From positions 80,844 to 144,843 of the forward strand of contig JAJYLY010000007.1 of assembly GCA_021787435.1 (NCBI GenBank): DNA of 64,000 bases, written 5' to 3'. The stretch's first letter is position 1. The number at the start of each line of letters is the position of its first letter. The notes under the pieces were generated by a model. The model was not told the origin of the DNA, made no database searches, and worked only from the letters and a program-made list of their open reading frames with translations. Made by a program: the position numbers and the translations under genes. This DNA is from Pseudomonadota bacterium (GTDB taxonomy: Bacteria; Pseudomonadota; Gammaproteobacteria; Burkholderiales; Gallionellaceae). This document shows positions 52,183-61,558 of the stretch, one piece after another.

Positions 52183-53223
52183 ATGAACGAAGCGCGCAGT
52201 ATAAAACAAAATCCATCGACCGATGCGTTGCCCAATTTCCGCAATCTTGGCGTGGTGCTGCGCACCCTGTTGCTGGGCAATGCGCTGGCGCTGCTTGGCG
52301 CCATTCTTCAGGCGACAGGATGGAGGGATATGCTCCCCCAGATCATGCAGGGGACCACGCTTTTGGCGCCCATCATGCTGAGCAATCTGCTGCTGCTTTG
52401 GTTCATGCAGCCAGCTTTGAACAAGCTGAGCTACTGGCGCGGGGTATGGGCCGTGAACATTCTGGTCGCCGCAGTTACGCTGTCTGTCTACAACATGGGG
52501 CGCGAGCTTTATATGCCCGATTCTGAGGTGGATCCCTATTTTGACATGCTGCGCAGCGAATTCACCGGCGTGTTCATGTGCACCCTGCTGCTGATGTATT
52601 TTCGCCTCAGGGCGAGGGTGCTGTCGCGGGCCGTTGAGGATGCGCGGCTTCAGGTGCTGCGCGCGCGCATCAGGCCACATTTTCTCTACAATACGATCAA
52701 TGCGGTGTTGGGCATATTGCGCGCAAACCCAAAGCAGGCGGAGACGGCGCTGGAGGACATGGCGGACCTGTTCCGTGTGGCGATGGCGGATGAAAAGGAC
52801 ATGGTTCCGCTGCAGCGTGAAATCCAGCTATGCAGGCAGTACCTTGCGCTTGAGAAACTTCGCATGGGGGACAGGCTTTGCGTGAACTGGAAGATACAGG
52901 ATATGCCGGAAGATGCGCTGGTTCCGGCCTTGCTGCTGCAGCCATTGCTCGAGAATGCGGTCTATCACGGCATAGAGCCGCTAGTCGAAGGCGGCTGCAT
53001 CGACGTCATGTTGCGCCGACAGGGGAGTGCATTGAAGATTGCGGTGTACAATCCATGCACGCAGCACGGCGAAACGAAGAAGCACAACGGCAACAAGATC
53101 GCGCTGCAGAACATACGCGAAAGGCTGGCTTTGCTGTTTGATGCCGAGGCAAGCTATCATATCCATACTGGGGATGGTTTTTATCGCGTGGAAATCTCAT
53201 TGCCTTACATGAAAAATGGCTGA
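52183..53223 (+). CDS. LytS/AlgZ-type sensor histidine kinase
   Basis: 346-residue membrane sensor kinase. About four hydrophobic segments in residues 25-140 form the sensor part, followed by the His_kinase (PF06580) phosphoacceptor box [15 protein letters not shown] with His 166, and an ATPase domain ([19 protein letters not shown] and [15 protein letters not shown]). It partners the LytTR regulator that overlaps its 3' end by 8 bases. In Pseudomonas the corresponding AlgZ/AlgR pair controls twitching, alginate and virulence; here the signal and targets are unknown. Confidence 0.9.
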   Translation: MNEARSIKQNPSTDALPNFRNLGVVLRTLLLGNALALLGAILQATGWRDMLPQIMQGTTLLAPIMLSNLLLLWFMQPALNKLSYWRGVWAVNILVAAVTLSVYNMGRELYMPDSEVDPYFDMLRSEFTGVFMCTLLLMYFRLRARVLSRAVEDARLQVLRARIRPHFLYNTINAVLGILRANPKQAETALEDMADLFRVAMADEKDMVPLQREIQLCRQYLALEKLRMGDRLCVNWKIQDMPEDALVPALLLQPLLENAVYHGIEPLVEGGCIDVMLRRQGSALKIAVYNPCTQHGETKKHNGNKIALQNIRERLALLFDAEASYHIHTGDGFYRVEISLPYMKNG

Positions 53224-53983
53224 CGTTAGCATGAAAGAGCTGGCCTTGCGCGTATTCATCGTGGACGATGAGCCGCCGGCACGCAACCGTCTGCGCGAGT
53301 TGCTGAGCGATTGCAATGCACAGTTGCCGCTGGCCTTGGTGGGGGACGCGGGCAATGGTCAAGAAGCGCTGGACCGCCTGATCGAGACGCCTGCCGATGT
53401 GGTGCTGCTGGACATACGCATGCCGCAGATGGACGGGATAGAGCTTGCGCAACATCTGCAAAAGCTGCCCTATCCGCCTGTGGTCATCTTCACCACGGCT
53501 TACGATGCCTACGCGATCAGGGCATTCGAGCTGCATGCGATCGACTACCTGTTAAAACCGATACGCCTTGGGCGTCTGTTCGATGCGTTGACCCGCGCCC
53601 GCAACGCCGTGCCCGTGCAGTTCGAAGTGTTGCGCGAGTTGCTGCCCGAGCCGCGTCGCAACCTTTCCGTCCACGAGCGGGGAAAAATACACCTTGTGCC
53701 GTTAGAACAGGTCGTGTTTCTGCGCGCCGAGCTGAAATACATCACCGTGCGCACGCTGGAACGCGAATACCTGATCGAGGAATCGTTGACTGCGCTGGAA
53801 AAGGAATTCGCCGGGCGCTTCGTGCGCATACACCGCAATTGTCTTGTGGCCAGAAACAAAATCGAGGGCTTCGAACGTGGTGGCGGCGAAGAGGGTGAGG
53901 GCTGGACGGTCAGGCTGGCAGGCTTGCCGGAGGTGCTGGCGATTAGCCGCAGGCAGCAGTATATCGTCAAGGAGCTGAGCTGA
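53216..53983 (+). CDS. LytTR response regulator (AlgR-like)
   Basis: 255-residue regulator: receiver domain with acidic pair (FIVDDEPPARNRL), phosphoacceptor Asp 66 in DVVLLDIRMPQMDG and conserved Lys (DYLLKPIRLGRLF), then a LytTR DNA-binding domain (HLVPLEQVVFLRAELKYITV, RFVRIHRNCLVARNKIEGF). The ATG at 53216 overlaps the kinase gene; ATG 53231 is an alternative. DNA target unknown. Unlike in pseudomonads, hemC does not follow; instead a diguanylate cyclase gene does after 81 bases. Confidence 0.9.
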   Translation: MADVSMKELALRVFIVDDEPPARNRLRELLSDCNAQLPLALVGDAGNGQEALDRLIETPADVVLLDIRMPQMDGIELAQHLQKLPYPPVVIFTTAYDAYAIRAFELHAIDYLLKPIRLGRLFDALTRARNAVPVQFEVLRELLPEPRRNLSVHERGKIHLVPLEQVVFLRAELKYITVRTLEREYLIEESLTALEKEFAGRFVRIHRNCLVARNKIEGFERGGGEEGEGWTVRLAGLPEVLAISRRQQYIVKELS

Positions 53984-54064
53984 CCATACGATGGCTTCCG
54001 GGTGGGATAAGGTATACCGCATTTCTTGGATCGTTTATAATCCGCCCGTGTTGAATGCAGGTAT

Positions 54065-54973
54065 ATGTCATTTCCTGATAGGATGGCGGTGAACTTGGTG
54101 TTTGACAAAATTAATTCATTTCTGTGCAGGCGTTCATATCCGCAGATCATTTTCATCTGCCTGCTGCTTTCTGCGCTGATTGTAAAGACAGATTTACTCT
54201 CCGGATACGAAATATCCACTTCCATCCTCTTTCTGGTCCCCATCGCAATATCAACATGGTATGGCAGCCACCGCGCAGGCATTTTTTTCAGCTTGTTATC
54301 GGCGGCCCTGTGGCTGATTATGGACGATGTGATCTTCCATCATCCTTATGCCAATGCATTTGCCCCATACTGGAATGCGGCTGTCAGGCTAGGCGGTTTC
54401 CTGGTCGCCGAGGAATTGCTCAACCGCCTTAAGATACACCTTAACATCGAAAAGCTGCTGGCTAGGAGCGACGATCTGACCGGGCTGCTCAATGTGCGCG
54501 GATTCACCGAGCAGGCCGAGAAAATGTTCGGCGTGTCTGCACGCCACAATAGGCACATTACGCTGGCATGCATCGATCTGGACAATTTCAGGAAAGTAAA
54601 CGAGCAGTACGGACAGAAGGAAGGGGATGAATTGTTGCGCGTCGTGGGCAACAAGATAGCCGCATCGCTGCGCGCCTCGGACGTGGCAGGACGAATGGGC
54701 GGCGACGAGTTTGCAATCTTGCTGCCAGAAACGAACGAGGCGGGCGCCAGGTCCATGTTTGATACCTTCAGGATCACAATGCAGCAGGAAATGGAGAAAA
54801 ACAACTGGCCAGTGAGCTTCAGCATCGGGGTCGTTTCCTATAATTCTCCGCGCGCCAACCTGGACGACGCGACCAGGTTCGCGGACTCCCTGCTCTACCG
54901 GGTCAAGAAGGGCGGAAAGAATGCCGCCTGCTTTGCAAGCTACCCTGTAAAGCAGCCTGATCTACCTATATAA
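54065..54973 (+). CDS. Membrane diguanylate cyclase (GGDEF)
   Basis: 302-residue protein with hydrophobic N-terminal segments (about residues 28-115) and a C-terminal GGDEF domain. The active-site motif GGDEF is intact at 212-216 and the inhibitory I-site RASD (203-206) sits five residues upstream, so product feedback inhibition is expected. D-L-T-G-L-L-N at the domain start is typical. It should make cyclic di-GMP. The sensor portion has no recognised ligand site. Confidence 0.88.
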   Translation: MSFPDRMAVNLVFDKINSFLCRRSYPQIIFICLLLSALIVKTDLLSGYEISTSILFLVPIAISTWYGSHRAGIFFSLLSAALWLIMDDVIFHHPYANAFAPYWNAAVRLGGFLVAEELLNRLKIHLNIEKLLARSDDLTGLLNVRGFTEQAEKMFGVSARHNRHITLACIDLDNFRKVNEQYGQKEGDELLRVVGNKIAASLRASDVAGRMGGDEFAILLPETNEAGARSMFDTFRITMQQEMEKNNWPVSFSIGVVSYNSPRANLDDATRFADSLLYRVKKGGKNAACFASYPVKQPDLPI

Positions 54974-55056
54974 AACGGTATATTTACCCCCACCCTTGTG
55001 CCTTAAACATTAACCTGTGCAGCGTCATTCTGATGCTGGAAAAACGGGAGTGCGAA

Positions 55057-55686
55057 GTGAAGACGAATCAAAGCGCAGTTTTTGCCAGGTCTGGTTGCGG
55101 ATGGCACGCTTTCAGGAAAATCATGGTTGGTTTGTGTGCGACTTTGGTCAGCGGGATTGCGCTGGCGGATGACAGTGGATTCTACGCGGGTGTGACGGCG
55201 GGCCGTTCCAGCACGAGCACACCGCCGAATCTGGTGCTGAGCAAATCTACCGACACCGTTCTTGGTGCGCTGGGAGGCTACCAGTTCACCAAAAACTGGG
55301 GAGTGGAGGCCTTTTACACGGAAGGCGGTAAATATTCCGGACGGAATCTCGCAGGCACTGTCCTGGGTTCAGGCAACGCAGACATCTGGGGTGTGGATGC
55401 CGTCGGCATGCTGCCGCTTTCAGATGCATTCTCGCTTTATGGCAAGCTGGGCGTGGCCAGCGTGAACGGCAGCGTCTCCACTGCGCCCACCAGCACGCTC
55501 ACGGGTGCGAATCGCACCGCGGTGACCTATGGACTCGGAGGCCAGTACAACGTGACCCCGTCCTTCGGCGTCCGCCTGGGCTGGGACCGCTATGGGGCTG
55601 AGACTTCAGGTGCCACCGGCGTTGTGGGCTCCAAGGATCATTACAACATCAACATTTATTCACTCGGCGCGGTGTTCAAGTTCTAA
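55057..55686 (+). CDS. Outer-membrane beta-barrel protein (OmpA-like/OmpW-like fold)
   Basis: About 209 residues. A signal peptide (IMVGLCATLVSGIALA|DDS) is followed by a mature part of alternating hydrophobic/polar strands with many Gly and Tyr residues, ending in the C-terminal aromatic signature (YSLGAVFKF). It resembles small 8-stranded OmpA-beta-barrel porin-like proteins. GTG 55057 is preferred as start (GGGAG, 6 bases before); ATG 55033 is an alternative. Function unknown. Confidence 0.75.
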   Translation: MKTNQSAVFARSGCGWHAFRKIMVGLCATLVSGIALADDSGFYAGVTAGRSSTSTPPNLVLSKSTDTVLGALGGYQFTKNWGVEAFYTEGGKYSGRNLAGTVLGSGNADIWGVDAVGMLPLSDAFSLYGKLGVASVNGSVSTAPTSTLTGANRTAVTYGLGGQYNVTPSFGVRLGWDRYGAETSGATGVVGSKDHYNINIYSLGAVFKF

Positions 55687-55721
55687 GGATATTCATTGAC
55701 ACGCTGGCCTTTGCGTGCGGG

Positions 55722-55790
55722 AATGCCGCACTGGCTGGCGCACTTCACTTCCAACCACAGCATGAGACTGTGGTGTCATAGTGCGGCATT
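55722..55790. repeat. Nested double palindrome downstream of the barrel gene
   Basis: Outer arms AATGCCGCACT (55722-55732) and AGTGCGGCATT (55780-55790) pair perfectly; inside them ACCACAG (55754-55760) and CTGTGGT (55768-55774) form a second hairpin. The 69-base structure lies in the 247-base gap before the YhcC-type gene; no T tract follows, so it is not a standard terminator. A TATAAT occurs at 55882-55887 but without a good -35. Confidence 0.6.
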
Positions 55791-55933
55791 GTTATGCCGC
55801 CGCCTCACCCAATCTGATTGCTTCTACCACAGGTGAGATTAGAAAAGCAAAAACCCGCGCATCCGGATATGCATTCTGATCTATAATGAAATCCAGTGAT
55901 TGACTAGGTTGCATGCAAATCTCAAGGTAAGCC

Positions 55934-56887
55934 ATGACGCTTTCGGAACGAGTTAACACATTCGGTCAGTATCTGCTAAGCCGTTACGGCGAGCGGGTTC
56001 ACAAGATTGCGCTCGATGCCGGTTTTACCTGTCCTAACCGCGACGGCACCAAGGGTCGGGGAGGCTGTTCTTTCTGCAACAACATTTCTTTCAGTCCCGA
56101 TGTGGATACCCGCCTCAGCCTGTCCGGACAGATAGCTAAGGCGCGCCGTGCCATCGCGAGGCGAACGCGTGCCCGCAAATTCATCGCCTATTTTCAGGCA
56201 TACACCAATACCTATGCCAAAGTAGAGGCGCTGGAAGCGCTGTATAGTGAAGCGCTGAAAGAACCGGACATGATAGGTCTTTCCATAGGCACGCGCCCTG
56301 ACTGTGTTTCACCCGATGTGCTGGAACTGCTTGAGCGTTATCGCGACCAAGGGCTGGAAGTATGGCTGGAGCTGGGGCTGCAGTCCTCTTTCGACAAAAC
56401 CCTGGAACGGGTCAACCGCGGCCATACCTATGCCGAATATCGGGCAACCGCGTTGGCAGCGCGACAGCGCGGCATCCCTGTATGCACCCACCTGATCGTA
56501 GGATTGCCCGGCGAGACCGAAGAACATTGCCAAGCCACGCTGGATGCGGTGCTGGAAACTGGTGTGGATGGGCTCAAGCTGCATCCCTTGCACGTCGTGA
56601 AGCACACGCTGCTGGCTCACCAATGGCGCAAGGGGGAATATGTTCCACTCTCCCGCGAAGCATACATGGTCATGGCCGCGAACCTGATAGAGCGCACGCC
56701 TGCAAATATCATTTATCACCGGGTAACGGCGACCGCATCGCGCGATGTCTTGCTGTCACCTAACTGGTGTGCTGAAAAATGGAATCTGCTGAACGGCATC
56801 GAGATAGAACTGCGAAGACGCGGCAGCCGCCAAGGTGCGTGTGCTGGCGCGCCCTTCTTGAACAATGAATTAAGACATGCCGCCTGA
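55934..56887 (+). CDS. yhcC: Radical SAM protein, YhcC type (TIGR01212)
   Basis: 317-residue radical SAM protein. The N-terminus VNTFGQYLLSRYGERVHKIA and Cys cluster in FTCPNRDGTKGRGGCSFCNN match the YhcC family, in which the cluster cysteines are in a longer CxnCxxC pattern. SAM-binding segments SIGTRPDCV and ELGLQSSFDKTLERVNRGH are typical. The reaction is unknown in the family. It is followed after 37 bases by the anaerobic ubiquinone genes, which hints at co-regulation under anoxia but does not show it. Confidence 0.88.
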   Translation: MTLSERVNTFGQYLLSRYGERVHKIALDAGFTCPNRDGTKGRGGCSFCNNISFSPDVDTRLSLSGQIAKARRAIARRTRARKFIAYFQAYTNTYAKVEALEALYSEALKEPDMIGLSIGTRPDCVSPDVLELLERYRDQGLEVWLELGLQSSFDKTLERVNRGHTYAEYRATALAARQRGIPVCTHLIVGLPGETEEHCQATLDAVLETGVDGLKLHPLHVVKHTLLAHQWRKGEYVPLSREAYMVMAANLIERTPANIIYHRVTATASRDVLLSPNWCAEKWNLLNGIEIELRRRGSRQGACAGAPFLNNELRHAA

Positions 56888-56924
56888 AATGATTGATCAG
56901 GCACTCTAGGTATTAGAAGCTGAT

Positions 56925-57932
56925 ATGACAAAAATCCCGCATCTCATCTGCCCAGCGGGCAGCCTTCCCGCCCTGAAGGCTGCGATCGACAACGGTGCGG
57001 ACGCTGTGTATATGGGCTACAGGAACGACACCAACGCGCGTAATTTTGCCGGTCTCAACTTCGACGACAAGTCCATGCGCGAGGGAGTCCGATACGCCCA
57101 GTCAAACAAGCGACAGGTGCTGCTGGCCATCAATACCTTCGCACAGCCGGGCCGTGTGGCGGATTGGCTGCGTGCCGTTGATGGTGCTGCAGACCTGGGT
57201 GTGGATGCGGTGATAATTGCAGACATCGGCCTGCTCGATTATGCTGCCCGTCATCATCCTGACCTGCGCCTGCATCTTTCTGTGCAAGGTTCGGCAACGA
57301 ATTACGAGGCTGTCAACTTTGCGCAGCGTGAGTTCGGCGTACACCGTGCAGTGCTGCCGCGCGTGCTGACGCTGGCGCAGATTGAGAATGTGATCAGGAA
57401 CACAACGGTTGAAATCGAGGTATTCGGTTTTGGCAGTCTTTGCGTGATGAACGAAGGACGTTGCTGGCTTTCTTCGTATGCGACCGGCGAATCGCCAAAC
57501 ACAGTTGGCGCCTGTTCGCCGGCCAAATACGTCAAATGGGAAAAGACTGCTGACAGGATGTCAACGCGTTTGAACGGCATACTGATCGACAGTTTCGAAG
57601 ACAATGAGCCGGCAGGTTACCCTACGCTGTGCAAGGGGCGTTTTGAGGTGAATGGCTTAATCTACTATGCACTGGAAGAGCCGACCAGTCTTAATGTGCT
57701 TGAGATACTGCCTGAGATCGCCCGAATTGGTGTCTCGGCGATTAAGGTGGAAGGGCGTCAACGCAGTCCGGCTTATGTTGCCCATGTCACCAGAACCATG
57801 CGCGCAGCGCTGGATATGCTGGCAAGCGAAGGTCAGCCTTATCAGGTAAAGCAGAGCTGGCAAGCGGAGCTGTCCAAGATTTCCGAAGGCAGCCAGGCAA
57901 CGCTCGGTGCCTACAGCAGGCCGTGGAGATGA
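56925..57932 (+). CDS. ubiU: O2-independent ubiquinone hydroxylation protein UbiU
   Basis: 335-residue peptidase-U32-family protein. In E. coli UbiU and UbiV form an iron-sulfur complex for the O2-independent hydroxylations of ubiquinone synthesis. The four cluster cysteines are present at C173, C180, C197 and C236, with the same spacing as E. coli UbiU (C-x6-C-x16-C-x38-C). Start segment [20 protein letters not shown] is typical. It is followed after 4 bases by ubiV, then ubiT. Confidence 0.93.
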   Translation: MTKIPHLICPAGSLPALKAAIDNGADAVYMGYRNDTNARNFAGLNFDDKSMREGVRYAQSNKRQVLLAINTFAQPGRVADWLRAVDGAADLGVDAVIIADIGLLDYAARHHPDLRLHLSVQGSATNYEAVNFAQREFGVHRAVLPRVLTLAQIENVIRNTTVEIEVFGFGSLCVMNEGRCWLSSYATGESPNTVGACSPAKYVKWEKTADRMSTRLNGILIDSFEDNEPAGYPTLCKGRFEVNGLIYYALEEPTSLNVLEILPEIARIGVSAIKVEGRQRSPAYVAHVTRTMRAALDMLASEGQPYQVKQSWQAELSKISEGSQATLGAYSRPWR

Positions 57933-57936
57933 ACGC

Positions 57937-58815
57937 ATGAAACTCGCCCTCGGTCCTCTGCTCTATTTCTGGCCTAGACAGAAAGTGTTCGAGTTCTACG
58001 CTGAGGTAGCAGAGAACCCATTCATCGACATCGTGTATGTCGGGGAAGTGGTTTGTTCCCGCCGACAACAATTGCGCGTCGCCGACTGGATTGCACTGGC
58101 ACGCGATCTGAGTCATGCCGGAAAGGAAGTCGTCGTTTCCACGCAAGCGCTGCTCGAATCCGAAAGCGATCTGAAAGCGTTGCGCAGGTTGATGAATGAG
58201 GCAGACTGCAAGGTCGAAGCCAATGATCTCGGTGCGGTAAGCGTCGCAGGCGGACGTCCTTTTGTTGCCGGTCCACATCTGAATATCTATAACGAGAACG
58301 CGCTTGAGACCTATGCCGGTTATGGCATGCAGCGCTGGTTGCCGCCATTGGAAGCCGATCGCAAATTAATCGAAACGCTCCATGCTGGTCGCCCGACAGG
58401 AATCGAAACAGAGGTCTTCGTTTATGGCAAATTACCGCTGGCGTTTTCGGCGCGCTGTTTTACTGCGCGGCATTATGATCTGAACAAGGATGATTGCCAG
58501 TTCAAGTGTCTTGAGCATCCCGCAGGTCTGATCTTGAGGACGCGCGAAGGGCAGCCTTTTTTGACCATCAATGGCATTCAAACCATGTCGGCGCAAAGCT
58601 ACAACCTGCTGAATGAAGTTCAGGACATGCTCGATATGGGCATCGATATTATCCGCATCAGCCCGCAGCCGCAACATACCCCAGACATCATCGCTGCCTT
58701 CGATGCAGCGCGGCATGGCAGAGCAATTCATGCGGATGCAGCGGACTGGAACGCAGATGGCATGGTAAACGGTTACTGGTTTGGCGATGCCGGCATCACC
58801 CATCATTCCAACTGA
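57937..58815 (+). CDS. ubiV: O2-independent ubiquinone hydroxylation protein UbiV
   Basis: 292-residue partner of UbiU. Cluster cysteines at C40, C174, C187 and C191 (C-x12-C-x3-C in the second part) match the E. coli pattern. Start [20 protein letters not shown] is the family N-terminus; ATG 57937 lies 4 bases after the ubiU stop. Together with UbiT and UbiU it allows ubiquinone synthesis without oxygen. Confidence 0.93.
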   Translation: MKLALGPLLYFWPRQKVFEFYAEVAENPFIDIVYVGEVVCSRRQQLRVADWIALARDLSHAGKEVVVSTQALLESESDLKALRRLMNEADCKVEANDLGAVSVAGGRPFVAGPHLNIYNENALETYAGYGMQRWLPPLEADRKLIETLHAGRPTGIETEVFVYGKLPLAFSARCFTARHYDLNKDDCQFKCLEHPAGLILRTREGQPFLTINGIQTMSAQSYNLLNEVQDMLDMGIDIIRISPQPQHTPDIIAAFDAARHGRAIHADAADWNADGMVNGYWFGDAGITHHSN

Positions 58816-58826
58816 AGGAGAAAAAA

Positions 58827-59270
58827 ATGACCATCCATAGCTTCAAATTGCCTGCATTGGTGGCGCGTATCGGCAGCCATCTGCCGCAGTGGCCGCATAC
58901 AGTGACGCTCATCACCGGGCTGAATGCTGCAGTCATGATGAGGCTGCTTTCACCGGACAGCCTTCTGTTGCTGGAAGGCCGCAGCTTTCTTGTCGAGGTT
59001 TCAGACACCGGTGGGCGCGTTCATTTCACTTTCCGATCAGGACTGTTCCGGCCGCTGTTTAATGTAGCAAAAACGCCAGATCTTTCCTTGCGCGCCAACC
59101 TGTCAGCCTTCCTGCAACTGCTGACGCGCCAGGAAGATCCGGATACGTTGTTTTTCAACCGGGCGCTTTCGATCGAGGGTGATACCGAGCTTGGTTTGAT
59201 TGTGAAAAACATGCTCGATGCAGTCGAATGGCCTGCCAGCATGGCCGGGTTTATCGGCAAGGCTGAATAA
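58827..59270 (+). CDS. ubiT: SCP2-domain protein UbiT (anaerobic ubiquinone synthesis)
   Basis: 147-residue protein with an SCP2 sterol/lipid-binding domain (VTLITGLNAAVMMRLLSPDS, LFFNRALSIEGDTELGLIVK), a UbiJ-like accessory that binds ubiquinone intermediates. UbiT replaces UbiJ in the anaerobic pathway. A strong Shine-Dalgarno (AAGGAGAAAAAA) precedes ATG 58827. It is 11 bases after ubiV, in the same operon. Confidence 0.9.
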   Translation: MTIHSFKLPALVARIGSHLPQWPHTVTLITGLNAAVMMRLLSPDSLLLLEGRSFLVEVSDTGGRVHFTFRSGLFRPLFNVAKTPDLSLRANLSAFLQLLTRQEDPDTLFFNRALSIEGDTELGLIVKNMLDAVEWPASMAGFIGKAE

Positions 59271-59367
59271 TTTCCGGCAAAGCGGTTAACTTCACACTTC
59301 TTTGAGCGCACCCATGCCCCTGTCCTTGCGGGCAGTATCAAGCCCGGAAAATATTTCAGGTTTTTGT

Positions 59368-59396
59368 TGACTAAACACAAAATACTGTGTAATTTT
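59368..59396 (+). promoter_or_regulatory. Predicted sigma70 promoter of nrdD
   Basis: TTGACT (59368-59373), a 17-base spacer and TAATTT (59391-59396); expected transcript start near 59403, with an 84-base leader before the nrdD ATG. The spacer is overlapped by an NrdR-type box (59376-59391). Confidence 0.6.
59376..59391 (+). promoter_or_regulatory. NrdR box 1 upstream of nrdD
   Basis: ACACAAAATACTGTGT matches the 16-base NrdR consensus (ACAC-A-ATAT-GTGT type) with its ends perfectly palindromic. It lies between the predicted -35 and -10, a position suited to repression. Confidence 0.65.
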
Positions 59397-59405
59397 ATCC
59401 CGCTG

Positions 59406-59421
59406 GCACAAGATATTGTGG
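59406..59421 (+). promoter_or_regulatory. NrdR box 2 upstream of nrdD
   Basis: GCACAAGATATTGTGG, a second NrdR-like palindrome starting 30 bases after box 1, about three helical turns, close to the pairing spacing usual for NrdR operators. It lies just downstream of the predicted transcript start. Confidence 0.65.
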
Positions 59422-59486
59422 TTTCCGGTCTGTGCCTCCAAAACTCAAGCTGGTTTTCCAACCAAAATACGAGTCGGGAGAAAGCA

Positions 59487-61532
59487 ATGACAGAGAAGCA
59501 ATCTGAAGGCTGCAGCAATCTGGTTTCTTTACCCCGAGGCGTGATCAAGCGGGATGGTTCTCTGGTTTCATTCGACTCCGAAAAAATTCGATCTGCCATT
59601 CAACGGGCAGGGGCCGCCACTGGCGATTTCGATGTCAATGAGGCTTTTCTGCTCACGGCACAGGTTGTCAAAGTGCTGATTCACAAATTCTGCACGGAAC
59701 CGCCGCATATCGAGAAAATCCAGGATGTGGTGGAGCAGGTACTCATCACCGCCAATCACTTCAAGACTGCGCGCTCATACATCGTCTATCGGGAACAGCA
59801 CATGAAACTGCGCCAGGATAGAAAAACGGTGGTGGATGTGGAAAGTTCGATCAACGAATACCTCAATCAGTTGGACTGGCGCGTCAATGCCAACGCCAAT
59901 CAGGGATACAGCTTGGGTGGCCTGATTTTGAATATTTCCGGCAAGGTGGTCGCCAACTACTGGCTTAACCATGTGTACCCGCCGGAAATTGGCGCAGCAC
60001 ACCGTGAAGGCGATATCCATGTGCACGATTTGGATATGCTGGCCGGTTACTGCGCAGGCTGGTCATTGCGCAACTTGCTCAACGATGGGCTCAACGGCAT
60101 TCCCGGCAAGGTTGAAGCAGGCCCGCCGCGGCACATGTCTTCCGCGGTCGGTCAGATCGTCAATTTTCTGGGCACGTTGCAGAACGAGTGGGCTGGCGCG
60201 CAGGCATTCAGTTCCTTCGATACGTACATGGCACCCTTCATCCGCAAGGACAAATTGCAATACCGCGAGGTTAAGCAGCACATTCAGGAGCTTATCTACA
60301 ACCTCAACGTGCCTTCGCGTTGGGGGACGCAGACCCCGTTCACCAACCTGACATTCGACTGGACCTGTCCGGAAGACCTGAGTGGGCAGATTCCCACCAT
60401 AGGCGGGCAGGAAATGCCATTCAGCTATGGCGATTTGCAGGCTGAAATGGACATGATCAACCGAGCGTATATCGAAGTGATGACTGCCGGCGACGCCAAG
60501 GGCCGCGTATTTACCTTTCCCATCCCGACTTACAACATGACACCAGACTTTCCGTGGGAATCGGAAAATGCCACGCTGTTATTTGAGATGACTGCAAAAT
60601 ACGGCCTGCCCTATTTTCAGAACTTCATCAATTCCGACCTCAAGCCCAATATGGTCAGGTCGATGTGCTGCCGCCTGCAACTGGATTTGCGCGAACTGCT
60701 GAAACGCGGCAATGGACTGTTCGGGAGTGCCGAACAGACGGGCTCAGTGGGTGTGGTCACCATCAACTGCGCGCGTCTGGGCTACCTCTTTCAGAATGAC
60801 GAAAAGGCGCTTTTTGATCGTCTCGATGAGCTGATGGAAATCGGAAAAAATAGTCTTGAAATCAAGCGTAAGGTCATCCAGCGCCACATGGACGCGGGGC
60901 TGTTCCCCTATACCAAGCGCTATCTTGGCACGTTGCGCAATCACTTCTCGACATTGGGAGTCAACGGCATCAACGAGATGATACGTAATTTCACCCGCGA
61001 CGAACATGACATCTTGTCCGAGTGGGGTCACGCTTTCGCGGTGCGCTTGCTTGATCACATACGAGCCAGGATGGTGGTTTTCCAGGAAGAAACAGGCCAT
61101 TTATACAACCTGGAAGCAACGCCGGCGGAGGGCACCACTTACCGTTTTGCGAAGGAAGACAAAAAGCGCTTTCCCGGCATCCTGCAGGCTGGCACCCAGG
61201 AAGCACCTTATTACACCAACTCTTCGCAATTACCTGTTGGATTTACCGATGATCCATTTGAAGCTCTGGAGCGTCAGGAACAGTTGCAGAAGAAATACAC
61301 GGGCGGTACCGTGATGCACTTGTACATGAACGAACGCATCACCAGCGCGGAAGCATGCAAGACACTGGTGCGCCGGGCGCTGGAACGATTCGGGCAGCCC
61401 TACATCACGATTACGCCCACGTTTTCGATTTGCCCGCATCACGGGTATCTCAATGGTGAGCACAAGTTCTGTCCGAAGTGCGATCAGGAGCGCCTGACCG
61501 AAAAACGCAACAGGAAACTTGCTGCGGCTTGA
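59487..61532 (+). CDS. nrdD: Anaerobic ribonucleoside-triphosphate reductase, large catalytic part (no glycyl-radical motif)
   Basis: 681-residue class III ribonucleotide reductase. Features seen: an ATP-cone regulatory domain (VIKRDGSLVSFDSEKIRSAI), the barrel core with conserved Cys 394/395 (SMCCRLQLD) and the GSVGVVTINCARLGYLF loop, then C-terminal zinc cysteines C649, C662 and C665 (CPHHGYLNGEHKFCPKC). Normally the RVxGY glycyl-radical loop follows directly; here the protein ends after a basic tail (RLTEKRNRKLAAA) and the motif lies in the next ORF (61559-61753). Start ATG 59487 is preceded by GGGAG. Activated by NrdG, encoded two genes downstream. Regulated probably by NrdR (boxes above). 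Confidence 0.9.
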   Translation: MTEKQSEGCSNLVSLPRGVIKRDGSLVSFDSEKIRSAIQRAGAATGDFDVNEAFLLTAQVVKVLIHKFCTEPPHIEKIQDVVEQVLITANHFKTARSYIVYREQHMKLRQDRKTVVDVESSINEYLNQLDWRVNANANQGYSLGGLILNISGKVVANYWLNHVYPPEIGAAHREGDIHVHDLDMLAGYCAGWSLRNLLNDGLNGIPGKVEAGPPRHMSSAVGQIVNFLGTLQNEWAGAQAFSSFDTYMAPFIRKDKLQYREVKQHIQELIYNLNVPSRWGTQTPFTNLTFDWTCPEDLSGQIPTIGGQEMPFSYGDLQAEMDMINRAYIEVMTAGDAKGRVFTFPIPTYNMTPDFPWESENATLLFEMTAKYGLPYFQNFINSDLKPNMVRSMCCRLQLDLRELLKRGNGLFGSAEQTGSVGVVTINCARLGYLFQNDEKALFDRLDELMEIGKNSLEIKRKVIQRHMDAGLFPYTKRYLGTLRNHFSTLGVNGINEMIRNFTRDEHDILSEWGHAFAVRLLDHIRARMVVFQEETGHLYNLEATPAEGTTYRFAKEDKKRFPGILQAGTQEAPYYTNSSQLPVGFTDDPFEALERQEQLQKKYTGGTVMHLYMNERITSAEACKTLVRRALERFGQPYITITPTFSICPHHGYLNGEHKFCPKCDQERLTEKRNRKLAAA

Positions 61533-61558
61533 ATATGCCATTTATCAGGGAGAATGGA

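Noticed and set aside
59376..59391. Possible FNR site upstream of nrdD
   Set aside because: The palindrome is ACAC...GTGT, not TTGAT-N4-ATCAA; it fits NrdR much better, and no FNR consensus was found in the gap.
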